A stretch of DNA of 64,000 nt from NCBI GenBank assembly GCA_029465975.1, contig CM055730.1:10730741-10794740 (forward strand), given 5' to 3'. Numbering within the stretch: position 1 is the stretch's first letter; each line of letters starts with the position of its first letter. The notes beneath the pieces were generated by a model that saw nothing but the letters and a program-made list of their open reading frames with translations, ran no database searches and was not told the origin of the DNA. Both the position numbers and the translations under genes were made by a program. Origin of the DNA: Dallia pectoralis. Taxonomy: Eukaryota; Chordata; Actinopteri; Esociformes; Umbridae. Shown here piece after piece: positions 23,001-33,836 of this stretch.

Positions 23001-23137
23001 CACGCACGCACACACGCACACACGCACACACACACACACACACACACACGCACGCACACACACGCACACGCACACACGCACACAAACATGCATACGTGAG
23101 CGAAACCTGCACATACACACTCACACACACACTCACA
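23001..23137. repeat. Compound (CA)n/(CG CA)n microsatellite
   Basis: CACGCACGCACACACGCACA-type tract with many CG steps, then AACATGCATACGTGAGCG, then more CACACTCACAC. Z-DNA prone. Confidence 0.94.
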
Positions 23138-23637
23138 CATCTGTGCACATAGGAAACCAACACACAACAATACACCAAGGAGCTTAAGGAGGGAAGAATG
23201 ACAATTCCAACCACAAAGTTCAGATTGACAAACTTCAGGAGATATGATTTTTAAGACATTGACTGTCATTACTTCTGTCATTACTTCTGTCAGTACTTGT
23301 CTTATGTGTTACCAGAGAGCTTATAGCAGAATCACAAGTCAATAAGGCTAAAACATGAAGAAATTATTGAGCTGGTGTCTTGACAATTTCATAACAATGC
23401 CTTTACAGTAGCACGTCTTTGAAAAACCTAAAGACCTAATTGCAACCTTGAAAGTGGTAAGAAAAACTTTTAGGACAAAACTGTTGCTGTCTGGAGAACA
23501 GTCAGGAGAACAGTTGGGGAAAACAGTTCACATAAAAACCAGCTGAGCACTTTGACAACAGGATTCCAATCTGAATTAATATCACCTCCAGGATCCAATG
23601 GAGAGTGGCTGGGTATCCATCCTACTCTGGCTCGCTC
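23138..23637. other. Unique DNA, nothing recognised
   Basis: A direct duplication of GTCATTACTTCT occurs near 23267-23290. No gene. Confidence 0.5.
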
Positions 23638-23692
23638 GCACGCGCACACACACACACACACACACACGCACACACACACACGCACACGCAGG
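23638..23692. repeat. (CA)n microsatellite
   Basis: CGCACGCGCACACACACA tract of about 55 bp. Confidence 0.94.
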
Positions 23693-24098
23693 CCCACTCC
23701 TCCTGACCCAGTGGGAACCGTCAATATGCTCTGGAATTGTACCTTGTTCCAACCGTTGGGAGATTTACAGTTGCCGTGGTGAATTTCCACTTTGTCTTGT
23801 GAGCAACTCATCAGCACAATCCAATTACTAAGCTCCAGACAGTCCACAATAACATGGCCTCCGATGGTCCTCAGTGCAGTAGGGCTTCTTTATGGGCCCG
23901 CAAACTCCCGCCTCGTTCCAGCCCTCTTCAAGCCACTGCCACCGTAACAGATACTACACTTAAAATGTGCCAGCACGAATAAATTCTCACTCTTTCATTA
24001 CTCCTACCTTGATTTACTTCATATCAACTTGGCGCAATAGAAAAAGATAACACATTGTAAATTACAGCCATCCTGCCGGCATGTTTCGGGAGGTGGGC

Positions 24099-24137
24099 GG
24101 GGGGGGGTGTCAGGGGGAGATAAGGGGGATAAGGGGG
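24099..24137 (+). other. G-quadruplex motif
   Basis: Four G-runs (9, 5, 5 and 5 G) at 24099-24107, 24113-24117, 24124-24128 and 24133-24137, separated by loops TGTCA, AGATAA and ATAA. This meets the usual G3+N1-7 rule with long runs, so a stable fold is expected. Confidence 0.8.
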
Positions 24138-24899
24138 TCCACAAGGGGAGCTGCAGGGAACCGGCTGGCCCCTTCTGTTACTGGGGGTTTTACTTGTTTT
24201 AAGACTCTTCACTTCCTGAACAGTTTATTACAAAGGGAGCTCTTAATACATTTGTGGCCAAATAAAACCTTGGTATGGGCCAACAATAAATTATCTACTG
24301 CGAGTCCACTAGCAATGCAATCAACATAATACCAGCAGTGAGCTGTTATTAAACAGAAGCATTGAGAGTGACAGTTCACAGTTAGTTCCTAAGACCAACC
24401 CAACACACATCTAGGGTAACGAGGACTTTATTTGTTGGTTCAGATGCAATAAATAAACAAAACAACTTTGCCTCAAACCTCGTTATACAGGCCATCCCAG
24501 CCATACGCCGTATTAGCTAATGACATAAATAAAAAAAAGCCCAGCACTCTGACCAATCCGTGTCATTGTCTCGCCTAGCTTTAAACATAACATTAAATCT
24601 ACAAAAGACCATGATATAAAGTTTTCTGGGATCATTTAAATGACACGTCCGAATGAAACGGCGTACATCTGTATCAGTGCCACATAGCACCATGTTTCAG
24701 CTCTATGGTGAATATATATCCTATTGCAGCAGTAGAGCAAACACAGGCAACTATGCTAGCTAGTGTCATTGTCAAACTGGCTAGTGTCGTTGAAAAGACC
24801 CCGGCAGTTGTCTGTGGGAGACCCCCCTTGCCCTCTGTGTAATTTCCTCCAACCTTCCGTCCTATTTCAGTGGTTGATAACTAAGAACATTAGTTTTAT

Positions 24900-25120
24900 G
24901 CCACTTGCCAGGCTCAAATGAAAAGAGAGCTAACTTTAATGACACCGCAATTAATCGGCCCGGTAGACAGACAGCTAAAAGAGGAGATATTGACTTCATT
25001 AAGGATAATGTATTATGTCATTAAGACAGCAGGGTCACCTTGTGTATCATACAAGCCCGCTAATATATTGGCATTTTCCCAGAATAAGATAAATTCAGAT
25101 ATGAGTGATAAAGCTGATTA
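24900..25120. promoter_or_regulatory. Candidate conserved non-coding block
   Basis: AT-rich unique sequence with CCGCAATTAATCGG, CTTCATTAAGGATAATG, GTCATTAAGACAG, CCGCTAATATATTGGC and GATAAAGCTGATTAG. It is dense in homeodomain/POU-like words. Function is inferred from texture only. Confidence 0.27.
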
Positions 25121-26680
25121 GAAAATGCCTCATCCAGAGAGACGCTGCTCCTGCTGCCAGAGCAAATGGATAGAGAGATGAGGAGGGAGATGCCGTGGCA
25201 GGAGGAGATACAGAGGAGGGAGAGGAGGGCCATGGCCAGGTAGAAGGGAGGTTAGAGAGAGAAGAGTAGATCGAGGGGAAGAGAGGGAGCGAGAGAAGAA
25301 ACTGTTACGGGTCATGCCTTATCTGGGAGCAGATTGATTTGCGCGGGCAATTTAATCATTATTGTTTTACTCTAATCTAGGAAGACTAACACTCCCACCT
25401 AAATGACTTTACCCTGAGAGCAGAATAACACGTGAAGCCTCATTCTTTCTCATGCTTAATAGTGTTGTAGGGGTTCAAACCCCAGAATGCAATGGGAGAC
25501 AACACTTATCCTTCCCCAAGTAGGAAGAGCGGGGGCTGGAAGTGTGATTTTTTTGGTAGACTATTATTCCTATAGACTATATAGAGAACTACGATGAAAT
25601 AAAACAGGTTGTTATAATGACTGACATATGATATAATGACAAATCATATGAACATATTTAACACCAATAAAGACAGAAACGTGTCCAGTCCACTATGAGA
25701 AATAAACAACTGTTGTGGCTTTCCGTTAGGGCCACTGTCAAATTCCTTAATGTGAAAATGTCTCTCCATTCTAGTCTGGCTCTGTCCTCTCAGCCCAGCC
25801 CCCACCAGAAGTGTCCAGGGATATAACACCACCAGGACTGCCTCCTCTGTCCGGCAGCCTCTCTGCTAGTTGTGTTTTTCGAAGGGTTGTGTGATTATCG
25901 GCACTTTCTCATCCGGCCGAGGCTCCGGTCATTTGTCATGATTATTGGCCAGTTCTGGCCTGTCGTTGGCAGCTGCAGATCAATGGTTCTGGGGTGTCCA
26001 CTACACCTCAGCTCATTTCTTTGTCACAGGGGGCATCACAACATTCCCATCTTTTCTCATTCTCTCTCTTCCTGTCCTCCATCCTCCTCTACCTCTTTCG
26101 CGTTGCCTCGTTCACTCCTTTTTTTCGACACATTCACAACAGACACATGACTTCCTTTGTTTGGACAGTCCATACATCAATCCACCACAGCTGAACATAC
26201 TAGCTCTTCTGCTGTGAAAACAAAAACCCGGCTCTGGATTAAAGTGTTATTCTTTATTAGCGTGTCAAATAATTTTCTAACAATATATTATCTGGAAATG
26301 AAGGTTAAAAAAATAATATTACACCAATGAAAGCTCATTGGGCATAATAGCTAAATATTTTTTTTCTAACTGACAAACCCCAAACGAAAAATGTTGTCTG
26401 TATGACAATGTTGATACCAATATACCTCTTAGAGTTTGAAGACATCGCTGAATACTGATTTAGCCTAATGTACATACTACTGCCCTGGACATCAATATAA
26501 AATCACCAGTAAAGACAAAATGTCTGTATCAGTCATCAATCTCTGTCCTGTCTCTAAATCAATCAGCAGTATTATACTGCACACCCCATAGAGTATGGAG
26601 TTCACCCGGAGAACATATCAATTATCATTATCTGTAATGAAAAGTTCCTTCATTCTCACCATGTGACCATGTGGTAAGTG
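25121..26680. other. Unique DNA, no gene identified
   Basis: Includes a purine-rich part at 25160-25300 (GGAGGGAGA-type). No recognisable exon. Confidence 0.5.
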
Positions 26681-26880
26681 GCCCTTTAAATACGACGCTT
26701 TATATTTGTAGAAAATGAGAGCGTAATTTAACTTTCAAAGAAACTACAGAGGACTTTAATTATTCGGGGCTGCTCTTAATGAGGAATAAATTATGGCGGG
26801 ACTAATTGCTTATGAATGTGAAGACACAGATCATGGCGCTTGATGTATCACACATACTGCAAGGCAAGGCAAATGATGAG
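26681..26880. promoter_or_regulatory. Candidate conserved non-coding block
   Basis: Contains CCCTTTAAATACGACGC, GAGCGTAATTTAACTTTC, CTTTAATTATTCGGGGC, CTTAATGAGGAATAAATTA and GGACTAATTGCTTATGAATG. Clustered TAATT cores lie in non-repetitive DNA. Inference only. Confidence 0.27.
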
Positions 26881-27550
26881 CACATCAACCATGGGACTTT
26901 CAGAAGATGCATTCAATTTGTACTGTGACTGGCATTAAGCGTATACTCATAGTAATTGGTGTGTGTACTTGTATCTCTTACTCTTCAAATTGGACGTGGT
27001 GTTACACTAAGAGTATCACATCACGACTTGTTTTCTATTTCATGCAAAAGCCAAATATTCCAGTAATATTTCAGAACACAAACGGTGCCGTCTTCACCTT
27101 TCATGTTTCATCAAGATAAACCCTATTATTCTGGGTTTAAGGACCAGACAGCACATACCGTCTAGAATAACCCTAACCGTTGTGATCTATTGTGACACAA
27201 GACGTAAACATCGGTAAAGCAATTTAATCACATTGACCATTATTTTCTTTGGGGCGAAAACCTGATCCAGTACATACCAACAACAGAAGCACTATAAATA
27301 TGTAAGCCACAGTGCTGGACTGCATTGGCAGTGAGCGGATACTTATATCATAGCATACCGTACATGTTTATACATGAGAACACCAAACCCCAACACCCTC
27401 TAAGCACTTGTCTGACTGTGAAGTGCTTTTAACACAAAGTCAAGACCAGGCAAAGACACAGGCTTATCAAATCCATTTATTCTCTGTGCTGTGATGATAG
27501 TTATCCTGGTACATCACCCTGAAGAGCCCTTAGGGAAACACTGAAGGGCA

Positions 27551-28182
27551 TTGTGTACGAGGTGTATATGATATGTGTACGATATGTGCACGATATGTGT
27601 ACGATGTGTGTATGATATGTGTACGAGATGTGTACGATGTGTGTACGATGCGTGTACGATATGTGTACGATGTGTGTACGATGTGTGTACGATGTGTGTA
27701 CGATGCATGTAGGATGCGTGTACGATGCGTGTACGATGTGTGTACAATGCGTGTACGATATGTGTACGATGCGTGTAGGATGCGTGTAGGATGCGTGTAC
27801 GATATGTGTACGATGTGTGTACGATATGTGTACGATGCGTGTACGATATGTGTACGATGCGTGTACGATGTGTGTACAATGCGTGTACGATATGTGTACG
27901 ATGTGTGTACGATGCGTGTAGGATGCGTGTAGGATGTGTGTACGATGCGTGTACGATGCGTGTACGATATGTGTACGATGTGTGTACGATATGTGTATGA
28001 TATGTGTACAATGTGTGTAACATTTGTGTGTGATGTGCGTACGATGTGTATACAATGTTTGTATGATGTGTGTACGATGTGTGTACGATGTGTGTATGAT
28101 ATGTGTACGATGTGCATACGCTGTGTGTACGATGTGCGTACGATGTGTGTAAGATTTGCGTACGATATGTGTACATATGGCT
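27551..28182. repeat. 11-bp minisatellite (TACGATRTGTG), about 57 copies
   Basis: Period 11 between successive TACGAT cores. Unit types are TACGATATGTG, TACGATGTGTG and TACGATGCGTG, with TATGAT, TACAAT and TAGGAT variants. Three units equal 33 bp, so stop-free frames of 231-273 residues occur on the minus strand (His/Thr/Tyr-rich 11-residue cycle) and up to 119 on the plus strand. These are artefacts. Variant density rises toward the 28.0-28.18 kb end. Confidence 0.97.
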
Positions 28183-29060
28183 GAATGGACTGTCCTTCCA
28201 TTGCACCAAAACCTGCCAGAGGGTAGCGCAAGATCGGATGACGTTGTTACAACCTGTTTACAACCAGTAGTGATTCTTATCTGGCAACAATGCAAAAGTA
28301 ACAAAAAAACAGCTTGGACCACAGGTACAGAGGTTTAGGAGGCGACAGATGGATGAAGATCTCACTAGGAGATATATATTTATATGTAGAGTATATATTT
28401 AAGTTTGAGAGACTGTGTAGTGCCTATCCCCATCTACACGGCTCTACTACTCCACTACTCCTCCAGTGACACATAGACAGAGCGACAGTGAGCACGAGGA
28501 CTGATGACTTTCACCACCTCACCAAGCATCTGCCTCTTCACCAGGTTGCCTAATTGACAGCTGGGCCTGTTTCTCTGTCCCACACAATCTCCTTAATGCC
28601 TGTCCCTGCCATACACCTACAGTAGCAGTCTATGGCATCCACTCACTGCTTCTCTGCCTCTCTCCATCTGTCTCTGTCTTTCCTCCATCACTCTCGTTGG
28701 GTCTTCCTCTCTCGCTCTCTCCCTCAACCTTTCTCCCCACATTCCTCCCCCCCAGTATCCTTTCTTCTTCCCCTGCTTCTCCCCACACACACTCCTTGCT
28801 CCTCTTAGTGTTGGCTTGGCTGAGCAGAGCTGACAGGCGGATTCCTTTGGTTTTCGCTGTATTAAAGCCACTTTCCCGCTCTGACAGCCTGCTCTCTCCT
28901 GCCACCTCATAGCTCCGACTTCACACTTCTCTGGGCAGCCACTGCCTTCTGACAGACCACTGTCACTTCCCATCATGCTTGCTGTTGACCACCCCCCCTA
29001 CCCGTCCTCCGCGCCCCGCCCACCACCCCGTCCGCAGCACCCCACCCCCACACCCCTCCA
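28183..29060. other. Unique DNA with C-rich patches, no gene identified
   Basis: Pyrimidine-rich at 28640-28800 and C-rich at 28985-29062 (CCACCCCCCCTACCCG and CACCCCACCCCCACACCCC), so G-quadruplex potential lies on the minus strand. A 119-residue minus frame here has no recognisable domain. Confidence 0.5.
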
Positions 29061-29700
29061 CCAGGCTCACACGGGCCCACTTTCTGCGCGGTGCAATTAT
29101 TTTTTTTGACAAGCCATCCATCAGCCTTAACTTTAAAAGCACTTTCCACTGATATCTATTGTTAAGCTTCCCCGGTCGCGTTGATGCTCTCCCCGTCCCC
29201 GTCCGTCGAGTCTGCATGAGAGAACGGGATTTCAGGCATCCTCGGGAACCTACCAAACCATGTAAATTTACTTTGTTCTCTGGCTATGTTTCCAATTTCA
29301 CGTCCAATTTTTCGGTACATTATGCGTCGTTGTTGTGTCTAATATGATGTTGTCAGAGCCCATTATGGCTCGCCGACTTGCCGGGGCTCTTAAAAACAGG
29401 TTACAATTTGTATTCTGTGTGCGAACGGGGAACGGGAGCAGCGAAGCACCGTCTGAAGTCAAGCTGAATCTTATTAAAATTGTCTGTTCACTTCTCACGT
29501 CCTCCGGTCGGAGCAATTTGCAGGCATTAGCAAAGACACATATGAAAATGTCAGCGTGTCAAACTAATGACAAGGAATAGCAAAAGGAAAGCCAGCGTAT
29601 CTCTGTGAGTCAATAAGAGCGGCCCGTCTCTCTGCTGGTGACACAAATGTGATGGTAATCTAAGGAAATGAATGAGGAGGAAATCCACTAGCCGTTTCAA
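29061..29700. promoter_or_regulatory. Candidate conserved non-coding block
   Basis: About 600 bp of mixed-composition unique DNA, including GGTGCAATTATTTTTTTTGA, ATGTAAATTTACTTTG, CTTATTAAAATTGTCTG and AAACTAATGACAAGG. It lacks repeats and coding signal. Only an orthology alignment could establish conservation. Confidence 0.25.
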
Positions 29701-29867
29701 TGGGAATCTGGTCCCGTGCTTGAATCCTTTGGCGCCGGCTCTTCTTCCAATTGGCCCAGATCTAGGGCCTGCTAGCTGAAACCAGGGCATGTCAACAAAG
29801 CCCCCAGCCCGTCAGTCCTGTCTGGTGTGCTCAAACGGCATGCATTACATGTGCATAATGAAGAGCT

Positions 29868-30030
29868 TGTATTATGCACAGCCAAAATTACACTGTGTGT
29901 GTGTGTGTCTGTATTATGCACAGCCAAAATTACACTGTGTGTGTGTGTGTGTGGTTGTGTGTGTGTTTGTATTATGCACAGCCTAAATTACACTGTGTGT
30001 GTGTGTGTGTGTGTGTGTGCGTTTTGCATT
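29868..30030. repeat. Triplicated segment anchoring (TG)n tracts
   Basis: Three copies of TGTATTATGCACAGCCAAAA followed by TTACAC and a TG run of increasing length, starting near 29869, 29910 and 29968. The third has CCTAAATT. A partial fourth, GCATTATGCACATTCAC, follows the last TG run. Confidence 0.92.
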
Positions 30031-30204
30031 ATGCACATTCACTGTAGAATTGTTTTTTATTTCTGTGGAAATCGAGGTTAGGTTACTCTATGTTTCTATA
30101 AACCTCAGTTATCCTATAGCCATAACAATATTCCTTTAACATTGACAATATGCGACCTACCTTCAAAGAAACACTTAGCACTTACTTTGACTATCAGGAA
30201 AATG

Positions 30205-30430
30205 ATAATGAATATGCTGTGTAATTCAATTAGGCGGCCATTAGCTTGTCAAGCTCATTACACAAGAAGGGCACGTAGAAACAAGATGGGCGGCAAGGAG
30301 CTGATGTCAATGGCAAGCTAACTTCACAATGGCACAAGCGCTTTGTTGGTCAACATTAGCAATTCAACTATTAAAGACACAAGAAGATTGAAGAAGTCAC
30401 CTTAAAAGATAATAGAATTGATAAAGAATC
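30205..30430. promoter_or_regulatory. Candidate conserved non-coding block
   Basis: Contains GTAATTCAATTAGGCGGCC, CATTAGCTTGTCAAGCTC, CAACATTAGCAATTCAAC and related words. Unique, AT-rich. Inference only. Confidence 0.22.
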
Positions 30431-31010
30431 ACCTTTATTAGACCAATCAGGAGTTGCTACATTACATACAAATCAGGGTTGTTTATTTATTTTATGCTTT
30501 TCATTTGCTCGATTTTTGGCTTTTACGTGATTAGTCAGAAGTTTGCGTACCTCTCTTTGTCCACCGGGTAATTTAACTGATTTCTCCCTTCTTCCCAATC
30601 TCTATTTTTTACAAAGCCAATGGTTGGAAGAATTCGAGCACACCGTGTTCAGCTCCGCCAGATAAACGGTTCAATGCACCATGCAACGAAGGATTACCCC
30701 GGCTTTTACGATAAATGCCATGGGATCTTTAGGAACCACACGGAGTCAAGACATCCGTTTAACGCCCCAACCGGGGCTATGTCCCTTTCACAAAAGGGAT
30801 AGTGGTTCATTTCTCCCAGTCAGAACCGTTTGTTATTGTATGAACTGCTTATTATCGTTATAGGCCTATCAGACCTACAGCATATTAGCAGCAGCATATC
30901 CCTTCACTAACTGTTTTTGCATTTGCAGTGGAGCCTGGTGTAAAAAGAAAACACAACAACAGAAAAGTGAGTCCACCAGAGAACAACACAACCCAAAGGG
31001 TTTGTGTAAC
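30431..31010. other. Unique DNA, no gene identified
   Basis: Short overlapping open frames of about 60 residues near 30.6-30.9 kb have no recognisable domain. Confidence 0.5.
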
Positions 31011-31270
31011 CGAGCTGCCTTACTGTGCAGCCACGCAGAGTTTCTCGAAACTTTTAGCCAATTGCATTCACAGGCCTCCTCTCAAGAAAAAAAAAAAACA
31101 GGAAACACAATTAACAAGCTGATCGCAGCATGTGTCTGGCTGACTTAATGAATATCAAATTACACTCAAACGCTGATAAATCATCATTACGCCAACAAAT
31201 TCTAATTGATCCCGCAATTAAACATGACAAATGCTACGTACAGCAAATCTTTACTATATACTTTGCCAAC
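31011..31270. promoter_or_regulatory. Candidate conserved non-coding block, homeodomain-rich
   Basis: Contains TTTTAGCCAATTGCATTCAC, ACACAATTAACAAGCTGATC, GACTTAATGAATATCAAATT, GCTGATAAATCATCATTACG, TTCTAATTGATCCCGC and GCAATTAAACATGACAAATG, plus an A-run at 31089-31098. The TGATAAATCATCA word resembles PBX/MEIS-HOX composites. Inference only. Confidence 0.3.
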
Positions 31271-33120
31271 AAAGAACTATTTATCTTTCCCTCCAGTCCG
31301 TGTTTTTTAAGGGGGGATAGCGACTGCGTCGTTGCTAATTTCACGTGGGTGTGTGTGGCTAATTAACGGGGACAGACAGACGTTTTAAAGAGGACGATCA
31401 TTTCTTTTGTTTGTCAGCGGGGTGCCTGCTATTGAAAATGATTATGTTCCCGAAGCTCTGTGGTGAGAGAGAGAGAGCGAGAGAGAATGAGAGTGTGCAG
31501 GTCTCCTAATGACGTCTCCTTCCAGACTGTTCTACGGAGTGAGGCAGAGACATGTTCCCAGGCTAATAGTCCCAGTAGTATTATTGCAGACATTCTGCCT
31601 TCCATACAGTTTGAAATAGGAACTCCAACAGGACTAGTCTTTGGATACGCATACAAACCTTTGCTGTTTAGTCTAAATGTGCAACTGTGGAAAGTCAAGC
31701 TGTGATGTGGAAAACCTTGTTAGAGCCATGTTGAGATATGATATTGTGGCGCTCAAGTGAATTTCACATCTTATTGGGATTCAGACCAATCTGCACATTT
31801 TGATAAAATGTACATATAACAGGGCTTGTGTTTTCTTTCATTTTATCATTGGGTATACACAACCATATTTCCTAAATGAAAGAAATGTTTTGCTACATAC
31901 CAAGTGATTAATAAAAAGAAATACATATATATATATATATATAAAAAACAAAAAAAATACTTCCGTGTCATTTTGAGCTTGTGAGCTCCCTTTTTCAAGG
32001 GAATTGTTTAAGCAAGTGACATTTTTTTGTCCATGTCAACACCCAGATCATGTGCATTTGTGCATTTTCATCAATAATGATGTCATTATGGCTTAGATGT
32101 GATGATAGGAAGATTTGAATTTATAGATGAGCTTCCACCAAATCCCAACTTTGCTTGTGACTATGCAGGAAAAACAAGATGGATGTGATTATTGTATTCA
32201 ACTAAACTAACAGTAAGATGGTTGTCTATTATGTCAGGGGAAGGGATGGTACAGTGCACAATGACACGTTACTATTTATCCTACCATTAAATTGTGTTGT
32301 GTTTTCACTTTCAATACATTATTTGTGCAAATCTGATTATGTTTTCGATGCAGTAGCGCTTTAGAAGCAGCATCAGGCACAATGAAAGCTAGCATTGATT
32401 CTATATTGTAACGGCTTAAAAGTAAACTTGAATTTTGGCTCTTGCAGATGCTAAATGTGGGTTTTGAATCATAAATGTTATTCTTTTATTTGTTGGATTT
32501 ATTGCGATCTTGCTACAACTGCTAGAAATTTACATCCAGATGCTTTTGACCAGGTTAAGAGCCACACTAAATAAACCATCAAGCCTCTAAATGACCGTGG
32601 AAAGTCTCCTAAATATATTCCCCATCAGTGAGAGGTTTTCCATCTCTAGCCATGTATTGCACAACCTTGTAGCTTCCCACTGTAGCTAGCTTCCTTACTT
32701 CTCAGAGTAAATAAACAAAACTGGACATGGCTCTGATGATTCTGTCAGCCCTGTTTGACTCGTCAGTGAAGTTAATTTTTAATTCCTAATAGTTTCACAA
32801 CCGAAAAGCCAGACCTTATAAAATAAAAAATGCCGACAGCTAAAAACGCAAAAGCTCGTCAAACACAGTTCTGTCTGCAAGTTAGCGATTTGTTTTGAAT
32901 TTAGCAAGAAAGAGCAAACAGGTCGAGCATAACATCTCAGTGAGTTCAGCAAAGTAAAGATGAATTTGTATTGATATATTAACTGTATTCCTTTTGCATG
33001 CAAGATATTGCCCTGCCAATGCAAATGCCTTTAAATGATTTACGTTGCCGACCTCTGGCATAGGGTGCTGTGTTAGAGAAACAACCGTTGTACACATGTT
33101 TGCTGTTCTGATAGTGAAAG
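31271..33120. other. Unique AT-rich DNA, no gene identified
   Basis: Includes a short GAGAGAGAGAGCGAGAGAGA run near 31466 and an (AT)n run at about 31924-31942. No coding or RNA signature recognised. Confidence 0.5.
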
Positions 33121-33131
33121 GTGTGTGTGTG

Positions 33132-33164
<33 letters not shown>

Positions 33165-33224
33165 GTGTGTGTGTGTGCGTGTGTGTGTGTGCGTGTGCGT
33201 GTGCGTGTGTGTGTGTGTGTGTAG
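33121..33224. repeat. (TG)n microsatellite with GC interruptions
   Basis: About 104 bp of GTGTGTGCGTGTGTG-type alternating purine-pyrimidine sequence. Confidence 0.96.
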
Positions 33225-33684
33225 GGCTGCAGGAGACACCTGCATGTCAGGGGCCAGGCAGCACAGCTCTAGCATATGGTTCCTCATGATCCAGATGGCA
33301 TGTGCATTTCTGCAGACTGACAACCTCGCTCCTCTATTATCAAACACTAGTAATTAACCATAATCAAGTGGGTGTTAATGAGACATAATGAAACCGTTTC
33401 TACTCAGCCTAAGCCTACTATTTGCCACTTACTTGTAATTATAACCACTGAGCACTCGTGTTCAATCTCTCCCGTAGACATGTTTAACAGACGAGTGGAG
33501 ACGGACGCAGAAAGATGGGCTGGAAAAACACATTTGTATTTTCACCGCGGAAAAGATACTTTTCTCAGCACGTATTTGATTGGCGCCGCGTTTACGGCTG
33601 TGTCGGGGGTGGCGGGCGAAAAGAGGAACAAACAGGAAGTATTTTAAATTTGTGTGACCGCTAGACCCAACAAGTGCCACACTA

Positions 33685-33836
33685 CCAAGCACGCATACCA
33701 AGCACGCATACCAAGCACGCATACCAAGCACGCATACCAAGCACGCATACCAAGCACGCATACCAAGCACGCATACCAAGCACGCATACCAAGCACGCAT
33801 ACCAAGCACGCATACCAAGCACGCATACCAAGCACG
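33685..33836. repeat. 13-bp minisatellite (CCAAGCACGCATA), about 11.5 copies
   Basis: Copies are apparently identical until the last, which reads CCAAGCACGTTCC. One CpG per unit is retained in every copy. Frames across it (up to 118 residues, minus strand) are cyclic artefacts. Confidence 0.97.

Noticed and set aside
27501..28338. His/Thr/Tyr-rich repeat proteins (up to 273 residues)
   Set aside because: Phase-independent openness of an 11-bp array; no unique coding segment.
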